A DNA stretch of 64,000 bases. Origin: Flavobacteriales bacterium UBA7468 (lineage in GTDB: Bacteria; Bacteroidota; Bacteroidia; Flavobacteriales_D; Crocinitomicaceae). Position numbers and translations under genes: made by a program. The notes beneath the pieces are model-generated. The model searched no databases and was not told the DNA's origin. It saw only the letters and a program-made list of their open reading frames with translations. Each line of letters starts with the position of its first letter. The first letter of the stretch is position 1. The stretch lies in assembly GCA_002478565.1 (NCBI GenBank), contig DLPC01000022.1:48899-112898 (forward strand), given 5' to 3'. Below, one piece after another: positions 16,218 through 25,297 of this stretch.

Positions 16218-18518
16218 ATGAACGCAATTTACATTCCTATTGGATTGTCGCTTATCGGGCTTTTGTTCATGCTCGTTAAAATGGCATGGGTAAAAAAACA
16301 ACCAGCCGGTGACGAAAAAATGCAAGGTATCGCCAAAAGCATTAAAGAGGGTGCCATGGCATTCCTCTCCGCAGAATACCGACTCTTAGCCATCTTTGTG
16401 GTTATCGCCTCTGTTGCACTGTTTGGCATTTCAACTGTTGTACCAACAACGCACTGGTTAATTGTACCTGCATTTATTATTGGTGCTATTTTCTCTGCAA
16501 TTGCAGGAAACATCGGTATGCGTGTTGCAACTGATGCCAACGTTAGAACTACAGAAGCCGCTAAAACTTCATTACCAAACGCACTCAAGGTTTCTTTTGG
16601 TGGTGGTACTGTGATGGGGCTTGGTGTTGCAGGTCTTGCCGTTTTAGGTTTGTCTTTGTTCTTCTTTGGCTTTTTGAATTACTTCTTACAAGGAGGCGCA
16701 TGGGACTACGATAAAATGACAATGGTTCTTGAAGCCCTTGCTGGTTTCTCTTTAGGTGCCGAGTCTATTGCATTGTTTGCACGCGTTGGTGGTGGTATTT
16801 ACACGAAAGCTGCCGATGTTGGTGCTGACCTCGTTGGTAAAGTTGAGGCAGGAATTCCTGAAGACGATCCACGTAACCCAGCCACTATTGCCGATAACGT
16901 TGGTGACAACGTTGGTGACGTTGCAGGTATGGGCGCTGACCTTTTTGGTTCTTATGTTGCTACAGTTTTGGCATCCATGGTACTTGGTAACTACATTATC
17001 AAAGACATGGCCGATAACGGTCAAGCATTAACAGGATTCCAAGGTATGGGACCAATCTTATTGCCAATCATGATTGCCGGTGTTGGTATCATCGCTTCAA
17101 TCATCGGTACTTTCTTGGTGCGTATTTCTTCAAATGACGCGAAAGAAGCTGAAGTACAAAAAGCATTGAATATTGGTAACATTTCATCAATTGTGATTTC
17201 TGCCATCGCAGGATGGTTCTTAGTTAAATGGATGCTTCCTGAAACCATTCAAATGAATTTCTTTGGTGAAGGTGTTATGGAAATCCCAAGCCGTCATGTA
17301 TTCTACGCTACCTTGGTGGGTCTATCTGTAGGTTATCTTATTTCTTACTTCACTGAATATTACACTGCACTTGGTAAAAAACCAGTTTTAGGTATTGTAC
17401 AAAATTCATCTACTGGAGCAGCTACCAACATTATCGCTGGTTTGGCTACAGGTATGATTTCTACTTTCTCTTCAGTAATCTTATTTGCTGCTGCAATTTG
17501 GGGCTCTTACGCATTAGCTGGTTTCTATGGTGTTGCTATCGCTGCATCTGCGATGATGGCTACAACTGCAATGCAATTAGCAATCGATGCTTTCGGACCA
17601 ATTGCTGATAACGCAGGTGGCGTTGCTGAAATGAGCGAATTGCCTAAAGAAGTACGTCAAAGAACTGACGTTCTTGACTCTGTAGGTAACACAACTGCTG
17701 CTGTTGGTAAAGGATTTGCTATTGCATCTGCTGCCCTTACAGCTTTAGCTTTATTTGCAGCATATGTGACATTTACGGGTATCGAAGGAATCAACATCTT
17801 CAAAGCGCCTGTACTCGCCGCCTTGTTTATTGGTGGTATGATACCAGTTGTTTTCTCTGCGCTTGCGATGAAATCAGTAGGTAGTGCCGCAATGGATATG
17901 GTGAACGAAGTTCGTCGTCAGTTCCGTGAAATTCCAGGAATCATGGAGGGTACTGGTAAGCCAGAATACGGGAAATGTGTAGAGATTTCAACTAAAGCCG
18001 CACTTCGTGAAATGATGTTGCCGGGTGCACTCACTATCTTAACTCCAATTGTGATTGGTCTAGGTACAGGTTTCATCTCTGGTAACTGGCCAATGGCTGC
18101 TGAAGTACTTGGTGGTTACATGGCTGGTGTTGCTGTTTCTGGAGTGCTTTGGGCAATCTTCCAAAACAACGCCGGTGGTGCATGGGACAACGCTAAAAAA
18201 TCATTTGAAGCTGGTGTTATGATCAACGGAGAAATGACTTTTAAAGGTTCTGATGCGCACAAAGCGGCAGTGACCGGTGACACCGTTGGTGATCCATTTA
18301 AAGATACTTCTGGTCCGTCAATGAACATCTTGATCAAATTGACTTGTTTAGTTGGTTTGGTAATCGCACCTATCTTGGGCGATGGTCACGGCGACAAAAA
18401 AGAAGCAAATGCTGCAAAATGTGAAATGTCTTGCAGTGGTCAAGAAGCTGCTTGCCACGGGGCAAATGCAACTTGCGAGTCTAACGACAAAAAAGCGGCT
18501 TGCTGCGAAAAGCACTAA
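16218..18518 (+). CDS. hppA: Membrane pyrophosphatase, K+-dependent, with Cys-rich tail
   Basis: The 766-residue integral membrane protein has about 16 helices and the H+/Na+-PPase signatures GGGIYTKAADVGADLVGKVE, IPEDDPRNPATIADNVGDNVGD and GDTVGDPFKDTSGPS. It couples PPi hydrolysis to cation export. The GNTTAAVGKG segment has A494 and G497, the residue pair known for K+-dependent members (Lys and Thr in K+-independent ones). The ion pumped (Na+, H+ or both) cannot be fixed; GAESIALFARVGGG resembles Bacteroides forms, some of which pump both. The last ~35 residues form an odd hydrophilic tail with six Cys and two His. Own promoter and terminator. Confidence 0.96.
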   Translation: MNAIYIPIGLSLIGLLFMLVKMAWVKKQPAGDEKMQGIAKSIKEGAMAFLSAEYRLLAIFVVIASVALFGISTVVPTTHWLIVPAFIIGAIFSAIAGNIGMRVATDANVRTTEAAKTSLPNALKVSFGGGTVMGLGVAGLAVLGLSLFFFGFLNYFLQGGAWDYDKMTMVLEALAGFSLGAESIALFARVGGGIYTKAADVGADLVGKVEAGIPEDDPRNPATIADNVGDNVGDVAGMGADLFGSYVATVLASMVLGNYIIKDMADNGQALTGFQGMGPILLPIMIAGVGIIASIIGTFLVRISSNDAKEAEVQKALNIGNISSIVISAIAGWFLVKWMLPETIQMNFFGEGVMEIPSRHVFYATLVGLSVGYLISYFTEYYTALGKKPVLGIVQNSSTGAATNIIAGLATGMISTFSSVILFAAAIWGSYALAGFYGVAIAASAMMATTAMQLAIDAFGPIADNAGGVAEMSELPKEVRQRTDVLDSVGNTTAAVGKGFAIASAALTALALFAAYVTFTGIEGINIFKAPVLAALFIGGMIPVVFSALAMKSVGSAAMDMVNEVRRQFREIPGIMEGTGKPEYGKCVEISTKAALREMMLPGALTILTPIVIGLGTGFISGNWPMAAEVLGGYMAGVAVSGVLWAIFQNNAGGAWDNAKKSFEAGVMINGEMTFKGSDAHKAAVTGDTVGDPFKDTSGPSMNILIKLTCLVGLVIAPILGDGHGDKKEANAAKCEMSCSGQEAACHGANATCESNDKKAACCEKH

Positions 18519-18537
18519 GTAACTTTACATCAATAAT

Positions 18538-18568
18538 AAAAAGCCACCTCAAAAGGGTGGCTTTTTTT
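18538..18568 (+). terminator. hppA terminator
   Basis: GCCACC (18543-18548) pairs with GGTGGC (18556-18561), flanked by an A-tract and a seven-T run. With A and T runs on both sides it may also serve the converging DUF486 gene. Confidence 0.88.
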
Positions 18569-18573
18569 GTGCC

Positions 18574-18942
18574 TTACTTTTTAAAAATAAAGTAAACAGC
18601 AAAAATTAAACAGACGAATCCGACAAGGTGGTTCCAGCGAAGCGCATCGTTTTTGAAAAATAATAGAGAAAATACTACGAATACAACCAAAGTAATGACC
18701 TCTTGAATTACTTTTAATTCGAGCAAGGTAAATGGCCCTCCATTTTCTTTAAAACCAATCCTATTTGCAGGTACCTGAAGACAATATTCAAAAAAAGCCA
18801 AGCCCCAGCTAATCACTATGATTGTAAAAAGGCCAGTGCCCCAAAGTTTTTTGTTTTCAGAAAATTTTAAATGCCCATACCAAGCGACGGTCATAAACAC
18901 ATTTGCAAAAATTAATAGTCCAATGGTTAGTAATCCTTTCAT
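18574..18942 (-). CDS. DMT family protein, DUF486
   Basis: The 122-residue protein has four predicted membrane helices and DUF486 features: NVFMTVAWYGHLKF, WGLAFFEYCLQVPANRIG, FTLLELKVIQEVITLVVFVVFS and LRWNHLVGF. The family belongs to the drug/metabolite transporter group, but its substrate is unknown. The ORF extends upstream to 19026, but that part overlaps the divergent alkyltransferase-like gene; MKGLLTIGLL at 18942 starts at the first helix and fits family length. Confidence 0.87.
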   Translation of the reverse strand: MKGLLTIGLLIFANVFMTVAWYGHLKFSENKKLWGTGLFTIIVISWGLAFFEYCLQVPANRIGFKENGGPFTLLELKVIQEVITLVVFVVFSLLFFKNDALRWNHLVGFVCLIFAVYFIFKK

Positions 18943-18949
18943 ATCTTTG
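18942..18949 (+). promoter_or_regulatory. -7 box TATCTTTG for the alkyltransferase-like gene
   Basis: A perfect TAnnTTTG box ending 4 nt before the ATG at 18954, predicting a leaderless mRNA. It touches the start codon of the divergent DUF486 gene. Confidence 0.55.
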
Positions 18950-18953
18950 AGTA

Positions 18954-19307
18954 ATGCAGCAGAGTTTAAACGCCAAAAATAAAGATTTCTTCGCGGCAGT
19001 ATACCAAGTAGTGGAGTTGATACCAAAGGGTAGGGTCACAAGTTATGGCGCAATTGCCAACTTTTTAGGAGCAAAGCAAGCGGCAAGAATGGTAGGCTGG
19101 GCTATGAATGCGAGTCATTCCCTACCCAATGTGCCTGCTCATCGGGTGGTCAATCGGGTGGGCTTACTCAGCGGTAAGCATCATTTTGAAAATCCTGAAC
19201 AAATGGCCTTACTTTTAAAGTCAGAGGGAATAGAAGTAATAGGCGATCAAATTCAGAACTTTGAAAAAGTTTTCTGGGACCCCTCCATCGAATTAGGCCT
19301 TCCTTAA
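18954..19307 (+). CDS. Alkyltransferase-like protein (ATL, MGMT fold without Cys)
   Basis: The 117-residue protein is the DNA-binding domain of O6-alkylguanine-DNA alkyltransferase: YQVVELIPKGRVTSYGAIANFLG (winged helix), AARMVGWAMNAS with the arginine-finger region, and NVPAHRVVNRVG. In true MGMT the last motif is PCHRV; here residue 62 is Ala, so no alkyl acceptor. Known ATL proteins bind and flag O6-alkylguanine for nucleotide excision repair. It is divergent from DUF486 with an 11-bp gap. Confidence 0.9.
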   Translation: MQQSLNAKNKDFFAAVYQVVELIPKGRVTSYGAIANFLGAKQAARMVGWAMNASHSLPNVPAHRVVNRVGLLSGKHHFENPEQMALLLKSEGIEVIGDQIQNFEKVFWDPSIELGLP

Positions 19308-19316
19308 AGATTCTAT

Positions 19317-19324
19317 TAATTTTG
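19317..19324 (+). promoter_or_regulatory. Promoter box TAATTTTG of the gamma-synthase gene
   Basis: Perfect TAnnTTTG, 18 nt before the ATG at 19343. It lies over the alternative TTG start at 19322, which is therefore rejected. Confidence 0.55.
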
Positions 19325-19342
19325 TCCAAAAATCAATCGACA

Positions 19343-20488
19343 ATGAAATTCGCTACTAAAGCCATCCATGCCGGCGTACATCCGGATCCAGCAACTGGTG
19401 CAATCATGACCCCAATTTACCAAACATCTACCTATGTTCAAGAAGGGGTTGGTAATCATAAAGGCTATGAATATTCACGTACACTCAATCCAACGCGTCA
19501 TGCCTTGGAAAAAAATATTGCTGCTATTGAAAACGGAAAACACGGTGCTTGTTTTGGCTCGGGTTTAGCTGCCATCGATTGCGTCATTAAGATGCTCAAT
19601 CCTGGCGATGAAGTCATTTCTACAAATGACCTATATGGCGGTTCGTATCGCATTTTCAATACCATATTTGCCAAATACGGAATTGTTTTCCATTTTGTTG
19701 ACATGCAAGATCCTGCCAATGTTCAGGCACTTGTAAATGACAACACTAAACTCATTTGGGTTGAAACACCAACCAATCCCATGATGAACATCATCGATAT
19801 TGAGGCAATGGCTCAGATCGCAAAGAAGGCAAATGCCTTGCTCTGTGTGGATAATACTTTTGCGACACCCTATTTGCAAAATCCATTGGACCTCGGTGCT
19901 GACTTTGTAATGCATTCAGTTACCAAATATCTAGGTGGTCATTCTGATGTCGTGATGGGTGCTTTGGTTTGCAATGACGATGAGCTAGCCACTGAGATGT
20001 ACCGTATTCAAAATTCTTCAGGAGCTGTAACTGCTCCTATGGATTCTTTTTTAGTACTGAGAGGTATCAAAACTTTACACCTTCGCGTTCAAAGACACTG
20101 TGAAAACGGAGCGCAAATTGCCAACTACTTACAACAACATCCTAAGGTTGCAAAAGTATACTGGCCAGGTTTTGAAAGCCATCCAAATCATGAAGTCGCT
20201 AAAAAGCAAATGCGCGGTTTTGGAGGAATGATCTCCTTTACATTAAAAGGTGACCGTCTGGAAGATGCCCTCAGCTTTGTTCAAAATGTAGAGATCTTTG
20301 CACTAGCCGAATCTTTAGGAGGTGTAGAATCTTTGATCGGACACCCCGCAACCATGACCCACGCCTCTATCCCCAAAGAAGTCAGGGAACAAAGTGGTGT
20401 CGTTGATTCATTGATCCGATTGAGTGTTGGTATTGAAGATGCCCAAGACCTCATCGAAGATTTAGAAAAAGCGCTCGCTGCTCTATAA
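19343..20488 (+). CDS. Cystathionine gamma-synthase / gamma-lyase family PLP enzyme
   Basis: The 381-residue fold-type I PLP enzyme shows the Cys/Met metabolism family signature: YQTSTYVQ, YEYSRTLNPTRHALE, GSGLAAID, VETPTNPMMNI, DNTFATPYLQNPL, SVTKYLGGHSDV with PLP lysine K195, then SLGGVESLIGHPATMTH and SVGIED. Such enzymes make or cleave cystathionine in the interconversion of cysteine and homocysteine. Synthase and lyase cannot be separated by eye; the split metH downstream in the window uses homocysteine. The ATG at 19343 is chosen because the promoter box covers the earlier TTG. It converges on the LytTR regulator with a 6-bp overlap. Confidence 0.93.
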   Translation: MKFATKAIHAGVHPDPATGAIMTPIYQTSTYVQEGVGNHKGYEYSRTLNPTRHALEKNIAAIENGKHGACFGSGLAAIDCVIKMLNPGDEVISTNDLYGGSYRIFNTIFAKYGIVFHFVDMQDPANVQALVNDNTKLIWVETPTNPMMNIIDIEAMAQIAKKANALLCVDNTFATPYLQNPLDLGADFVMHSVTKYLGGHSDVVMGALVCNDDELATEMYRIQNSSGAVTAPMDSFLVLRGIKTLHLRVQRHCENGAQIANYLQQHPKVAKVYWPGFESHPNHEVAKKQMRGFGGMISFTLKGDRLEDALSFVQNVEIFALAESLGGVESLIGHPATMTHASIPKEVREQSGVVDSLIRLSVGIEDAQDLIEDLEKALAAL

Positions 20489-21229
20489 CTGATCAAGACT
20501 TTTAAAGAATTGTTCTTTTTTCGCCGGGGAAAGCGGAACAGAACTCCCGTCTTTTAAAATCACTGACCCGCCATCGTGTTTGTCATAACGCTCTACGTAA
20601 TTCAAATTGATGAGATGAGATTGATGCACCCTAAAAAATGAGAAGCCTGCCAACATGGTGTCATAATCTTTGAGTGTTTTGGAAACGAGAATCTTTTTTC
20701 CGTCATTTAAGTAGAAAAACGTATAGTTTTTGTCTGCCTCGCAATGCACGATGTCGTCAATTTCAACCACAAAAATACTCTCTTGTGTCTTGAGAACTAA
20801 TTTTCTTTTGTGCTGTGGTTGAATGTTGTGTTGCAATACGTTGAACTGACTCTCCTCTTTTTTGTGATCGAGGTGCTGTATGGCATTCGTAAGCGCTGTA
20901 TGCAATTCCTCAGCATCAATTGGCTTGAGGATATAATCGAGTGCTGAAAACTTGATGGCCTGCACGGCAAATTCTTGAAATGCTGTGATAAAGATGACTT
21001 CAAAGTTTTTGTATTTGACATTTCGTAAAACATCAAAACCATTGCCATCAGGCATCTGTATGTCGAGTAAAACAATATCGGGCTGAATATCTTCTATGGC
21101 CTCTATTCCACTCTGGACATTTTCTCCGTCAATATAAATATTGAGATTCAAGTCAAAGGATTCTAGCATTTTGCGAATGAAAGTACGCGTTGGCTTTTCG
21201 TCGTCGATAATCAAAACTTTTGTACTCAT
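20483..21229 (-). CDS. LytTR family response regulator
   Basis: The 248-residue protein has a receiver domain (1-120: LIIDDEKPTR, phosphoacceptor D56 in VLLDIQMPDG, FITAF, LKPI) and a LytTR DNA-binding domain (about 145-245: DDIVHCEADKNYTFFYL, FFRVHQSHLINLNYV). The phosphorylated form should bind promoter repeats and activate transcription. It lies 9 bp after the sensor kinase gene and forms a two-component operon with it. Target genes are unknown. Confidence 0.95.
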   Translation of the reverse strand: MSTKVLIIDDEKPTRTFIRKMLESFDLNLNIYIDGENVQSGIEAIEDIQPDIVLLDIQMPDGNGFDVLRNVKYKNFEVIFITAFQEFAVQAIKFSALDYILKPIDAEELHTALTNAIQHLDHKKEESQFNVLQHNIQPQHKRKLVLKTQESIFVVEIDDIVHCEADKNYTFFYLNDGKKILVSKTLKDYDTMLAGFSFFRVHQSHLINLNYVERYDKHDGGSVILKDGSSVPLSPAKKEQFFKSLDQL

Positions 21230-21238
21230 AATTGCAGC

Positions 21239-23401
21239 TTAAATGGAATCTTCATAGCGCAGTGGTAACACCAACTTTACGACAGTCCCGGTTTGTTCTT
21301 CTTTGTTGAGGTCGTCAAAAACAAGACTTCCGTTAAATTTATACTTTTTATTGATGATTTCTATACGTTCTCTCGTAATATCAATCGCCATACTCTTGTG
21401 AGTCCTGATTTTTTTGGTTTTTTGAGACTTTTTGCGACCTACACCATTGTCTTCAATTTTAAGCAGCAAGGACTGTCCATCTGCACGCATCTGAACAATG
21501 ATGTGACCATTTTCTACGGTATGCAATTGCCCGTGCTCAATGGCATTTTCAATAAACGGTTGCGTAATCATTGGAGGCACCATTGCCTTATTAAATAATA
21601 AATCATCGCTGATGTCAAGGGTGTATTCAAAGCGATTTTCAAAGCGCATCTTTTGAGTGGCCAAATATTTATCTAGGATTTCAATCTCTAATTCAATTGG
21701 AATAAATTCTTTCGGAGAATTTTCAAGAATCAGTCGCATTAGTCTGGAAAACTTCACGAGGAACTGTGATGATTTTTCAGGGTCGTTTTCGTAGATATAA
21801 CTTTGAATCACGGACATTGCGTTAAAGACAAAATGCGGATTCATTTGAGTGCGCAACAAAGTCTGTGAAAGTTCTGCCTCACGTTGCTCCTGCTTGATGC
21901 GGTTCTGTTGTATTCGGAGTATGAATATGACCACACCAAAGATTATTGCCACAATAAAAATAATTGAGATAAAGAGCTGTCTATCTTTTTGAAGTTCAAT
22001 GATTTTCCTTTCTTTTTGAGCTTTTTCAATAGATGCACGCTGAAAATCAATCAAGCGCTCACGCTCTTCTCTGAGGTTACTAGAAGTCATTTCCTCGATG
22101 CGCGCCGCACTGCGCCACACAGGGCTTTTTGCCAACCAATCTGAATAGGCCTGCTGGTATTTCATCGCGGCATTGAGATTACCTTTTTGGGCTTCTATTT
22201 TTGCTAACAAGGCAAAGGCAACTGCTATTTGGGGTCTGATTTGATCGCTTGATTTAATGTGGTCCAAGACGGCTTTGAAGTGTTTTTCTGCTAAACCAAA
22301 TTGCTTTTTCTTTAAAAAATATTTGCCATACTCCAAATGAAACTTGTCTGAAAGCGTTGTGTGAGTTGAGGTCGGCAAAAACTTTTCTAGTTCAAGAAAA
22401 TAAATATTGGCATCTTGATTGAGTGCATCAACGATGCTGGCCTGACAAAGCATAGCCCTATTTAGCGCTTCAAGATTATTGATTTTACGAAAGTATGCCA
22501 ACGCATAATTGAGACTATTTTGAGCCCTTGTAGTTTGCTGAGCCTGCAAATAATGCTCACTGAGGATCAAGGAAGTGAAGCCCAAATACAATTCATCTTG
22601 GAATTTATTGGCTAAGTTTTGAGCTCTCTTGGCATAAGCAAGCGTTTGTTCCACATTCCCTACCTCTAGCGAAATAGCGGCAATTAAGATGAGGGGTCTG
22701 ATTTTAAAATAAGGCAGCTGCGCTTCCTCAGCCAATTGCAAGGAAAAGATGGAACGTTGCACTGCTTGATCTAACAAATTGGCTTGCCATAAAACCTCAG
22801 CCTGTGCTTGTAAAGCATTAATGAGTGTCCAACTACCCACTGACCTTTTTGCAATTTGAACAGCCTGATCGCTGAAAACAAGGGCAGAATCAATTTGGCC
22901 CAGCGCCAAGTATTTGGCGGCTTGAATTTGATAAAGTTGTGCTGTCTCTTTATTTTTCAAAAAGCGTCTACTGTGAGACAGTAAATTTTTAAAACTGAGG
23001 TCATTTTGCTCAACTCCAAAAGCATAAGCAAGTAATTTTCGTCGCCATTCAAGTTGCCTGTCGGCAAAAACATAAGACTTTAAATTGCTTTGAAATATTT
23101 CAGCCGCCTCTCTGGTAGCGCCCAGATAAAGCGCTTTTTCACAAAGCAATAAAACAATGATATTTTGATCATTTTTTTTGGGGTACGCAAGTGATTGTTC
23201 TTCAATAAGTTCAAGCTCTTTGATCCAAGTTGCTTTGTTCGTTTGTTCTAAAAACGAAAGCAGATGCAACCTTGCTTGCAAATGTGACGTCTTGTCTGTG
23301 GATTTTTGTAGTGCTTTACGCAATTGTTCTTCTGTCTGAGCTTGTGCAACACAAGCCCAAATGCTCAAGAAGATGGCGATAAAGTATCTCAATTTGACCA
23401 T
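21239..23401 (-). CDS. TPR sensor histidine kinase, LytS/His_kinase type
   Basis: The 720-residue protein has a signal peptide (1-21), a periplasmic all-helical TPR-like region (about 25-455) rich in Ala-Gln-Leu repeats, one membrane helix (about 475-497, LFISIIFIVAIIFGVVIFIL), a short coiled coil, then a His_kinase domain. QTLLRTQMNPHFVFNAMSVIQ contains phosphoacceptor H523; the HATPase part shows QPFIENAIEHG and IEDNGVGRKKS. This architecture is the common Bacteroidetes partner of LytTR regulators, and the regulator follows directly. The signal sensed is unknown. Confidence 0.95.
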   Translation of the reverse strand: MVKLRYFIAIFLSIWACVAQAQTEEQLRKALQKSTDKTSHLQARLHLLSFLEQTNKATWIKELELIEEQSLAYPKKNDQNIIVLLLCEKALYLGATREAAEIFQSNLKSYVFADRQLEWRRKLLAYAFGVEQNDLSFKNLLSHSRRFLKNKETAQLYQIQAAKYLALGQIDSALVFSDQAVQIAKRSVGSWTLINALQAQAEVLWQANLLDQAVQRSIFSLQLAEEAQLPYFKIRPLILIAAISLEVGNVEQTLAYAKRAQNLANKFQDELYLGFTSLILSEHYLQAQQTTRAQNSLNYALAYFRKINNLEALNRAMLCQASIVDALNQDANIYFLELEKFLPTSTHTTLSDKFHLEYGKYFLKKKQFGLAEKHFKAVLDHIKSSDQIRPQIAVAFALLAKIEAQKGNLNAAMKYQQAYSDWLAKSPVWRSAARIEEMTSSNLREERERLIDFQRASIEKAQKERKIIELQKDRQLFISIIFIVAIIFGVVIFILRIQQNRIKQEQREAELSQTLLRTQMNPHFVFNAMSVIQSYIYENDPEKSSQFLVKFSRLMRLILENSPKEFIPIELEIEILDKYLATQKMRFENRFEYTLDISDDLLFNKAMVPPMITQPFIENAIEHGQLHTVENGHIIVQMRADGQSLLLKIEDNGVGRKKSQKTKKIRTHKSMAIDITRERIEIINKKYKFNGSLVFDDLNKEEQTGTVVKLVLPLRYEDSI

Positions 23402-23450
23402 AAACGACGAATATACAAACTTATCACATGGCTTTCAAGAGCTTAGTTTG

Positions 23451-23458
23451 TATCTTCG
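23451..23458 (+). promoter_or_regulatory. Promoter box TATCTTCG before the T9SS type B gene
   Basis: TATCTTCG matches TAnnTTTG with one change and lies 17 nt before the ATG at 23476. No clear -33. Confidence 0.45.
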
Positions 23459-23475
23459 TGCTCAAATTATAAAAC

Positions 23476-25233
23476 ATGACTCTGAAAAAACTTTACTTTG
23501 TACTGATTTTCTCTCTTCTAAGTGCTTTCTCAAGCTGGGCGAGCCACATCATTGGTGGTGAAATCTATTACGATTCCTTAGGTAACAATCAGTATAAAAT
23601 CACCATTGAAATTTACCGTGACTGTAACTCAGCCACTGCCTTTGACAACCCTTTAAACTACACCATTTTTAATGCCGACGGAAGCATTTACACCGTTCGC
23701 TACATTGGTGTTTTTTCTCAAAATGTTCTTCCTGTTGTATATGATGACCCGTGTGTAACCGTCCCAAATGATATCTGTGTAGAACGCGCCATATATGTCG
23801 ATACTGTTACTATGCCACTGAGCCCGGGAGGCTACTACATTTCTTATCAGCGTTGTTGTTGGACCGGCGCCATTGACAACATCGTGGACCCCGCAGGAAA
23901 TGGCATTACGCTTACAACCTATGTTCCTGGGCAAGCCTTAGTGGCAGTGCACAATCAAGGTGCGCGCTTCATTAACTACCCACCGCTTGTTTTGTGTTCA
24001 CAAAATACCCTTGACTTTGACCACTCTGCTTACGACCCGGATGGAGATTCCTTGAGCTACGAACTCATGTCGCCGTTCCTTGGCGGAAGCCTCACAAATG
24101 TGGTTCCTGACCCAGAAACTGCTGCACCATATACCCCAGTGAGTTGGAACCCTACATTTACTGAATTTGTGCCTTTTGGCGCTGGTTCAAGTGTAACTAT
24201 TGATCCTGTAACGGGCATGATGACCTTCACCCCAAACCTTATTGGAAATTTTGTGGCAGGAGTAGCAGTTAAAGAATGGCGCAACGGCGTACTGATCAAT
24301 ACCAAAATCAGAACTTTTGGTTATCGCGTGGTCGCTTGCCAGATTGAGGTGCCAATTGAAGTCGATGTAACCGGGCCAACCGAACTCATCGAAGACTGCG
24401 GTTTTGCAGGCTTTATTGTCAAAAGAACCGACCTTACCACAAACCTTATGGTATTTATCAACCTGAGTGGTTCTGCAACCAATGGCGATGACTACCCTTT
24501 CATCAACGATACACTTATTATTCCTGCCGGAGTTGCCTCTGACACAATAGGCATTTCTGCTATTCTCGACCTCATTACAGAAGGTACTGAAACCGTAAAC
24601 TTCAATGTAATTGTTCCAAGCCCTTGCGATGGTACATTTGACACCACATCCATCTCTTTGAACATCATTGATTACGTACCTATGAGCATTGGCGCCGTGG
24701 ATTCTCTCAATGTTTGTGCTGATTTAGGTGAAGGAACCAACATCTTCTGTACGGTCATTGACGGTATACCACCTTACAATTACCTCTGGGGGCCGGGCAA
24801 TTTCCCAAACAACGATACCGTTTTTGTAGCACCAAATATTTTGCAGCCTTACCTCAATAACTTCCAAGTTTATGTCATGGACCAATGTGCAAAATCTGTT
24901 ACCTCACCTGTGGTGCGTGTTTACAACCAATGTCCATTAGTGGTACCAAATGTCTTGACCTCAAACAACGACAACATCAATGAATTCTTGATTATCAAAA
25001 ACAAAGAAGACTACACGCAAGTAAGTATTCAGATCTTCAATCGTTGGGGCAATCTTGTTTACGAAAACAATAACTACCAGAACGAGTGGAAAGGAACAGA
25101 TCAAAGCGAAACACCACTTGAAGAAGGTGTATACTTCTACATGGTTACTCCGAACAGTGAAAAATACGAATACGATAACAAAGAAAAAACGCAATATACT
25201 TTACACGGTTTTGTTCATCTTGTAAAGAACTAG
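23476..25233 (+). CDS. Secreted Calx-beta-like protein with T9SS type B sorting domain
   Basis: The 585-residue protein has a signal peptide (1-22, ending SSWA) and begins SHIIGGEIYYDSLGNNQYKI, a start common to gliding-motility-associated surface proteins. Around residues 325-390 a Calx-beta-like unit is visible (GSATNGDDYPF, IIPAGVASDTIGISAILD, EGTETVNFNV). The last ~85 residues are the type B (gliding motility-associated) C-terminal domain: VPNVLTSNNDNINEFLIIKN, IFNRWGNLVYEN, EGVYFYMVT and HGFVHLVKN. It is predicted to be exported by Sec and type IX secretion and to act at the surface. Ligand or activity unknown. Confidence 0.88.
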   Translation: MTLKKLYFVLIFSLLSAFSSWASHIIGGEIYYDSLGNNQYKITIEIYRDCNSATAFDNPLNYTIFNADGSIYTVRYIGVFSQNVLPVVYDDPCVTVPNDICVERAIYVDTVTMPLSPGGYYISYQRCCWTGAIDNIVDPAGNGITLTTYVPGQALVAVHNQGARFINYPPLVLCSQNTLDFDHSAYDPDGDSLSYELMSPFLGGSLTNVVPDPETAAPYTPVSWNPTFTEFVPFGAGSSVTIDPVTGMMTFTPNLIGNFVAGVAVKEWRNGVLINTKIRTFGYRVVACQIEVPIEVDVTGPTELIEDCGFAGFIVKRTDLTTNLMVFINLSGSATNGDDYPFINDTLIIPAGVASDTIGISAILDLITEGTETVNFNVIVPSPCDGTFDTTSISLNIIDYVPMSIGAVDSLNVCADLGEGTNIFCTVIDGIPPYNYLWGPGNFPNNDTVFVAPNILQPYLNNFQVYVMDQCAKSVTSPVVRVYNQCPLVVPNVLTSNNDNINEFLIIKNKEDYTQVSIQIFNRWGNLVYENNNYQNEWKGTDQSETPLEEGVYFYMVTPNSEKYEYDNKEKTQYTLHGFVHLVKN

Positions 25234-25251
25234 AAACAATAACTCTCCAAC

Positions 25252-25280
25252 AAAAAAGGCGCCTTTCGGGCGCCTTTTTT
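25252..25280. terminator. Bidirectional terminator
   Basis: GGCGCC (25258-25263) pairs with GGCGCC (25269-25274) around TTTCG, with a six-A tract before and a six-T tract after. It lies between two convergent genes and can end transcripts from both sides. Confidence 0.88.
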
Positions 25281-25297
25281 ATTTTAAGGAATACTGA

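Noticed and set aside
16229..18337. Several antisense ORFs of 70-120 codons within hppA
   Set aside because: The hydrophobic, Ala/Gly-rich hppA sequence keeps antisense frames open; none has domain or start signals.
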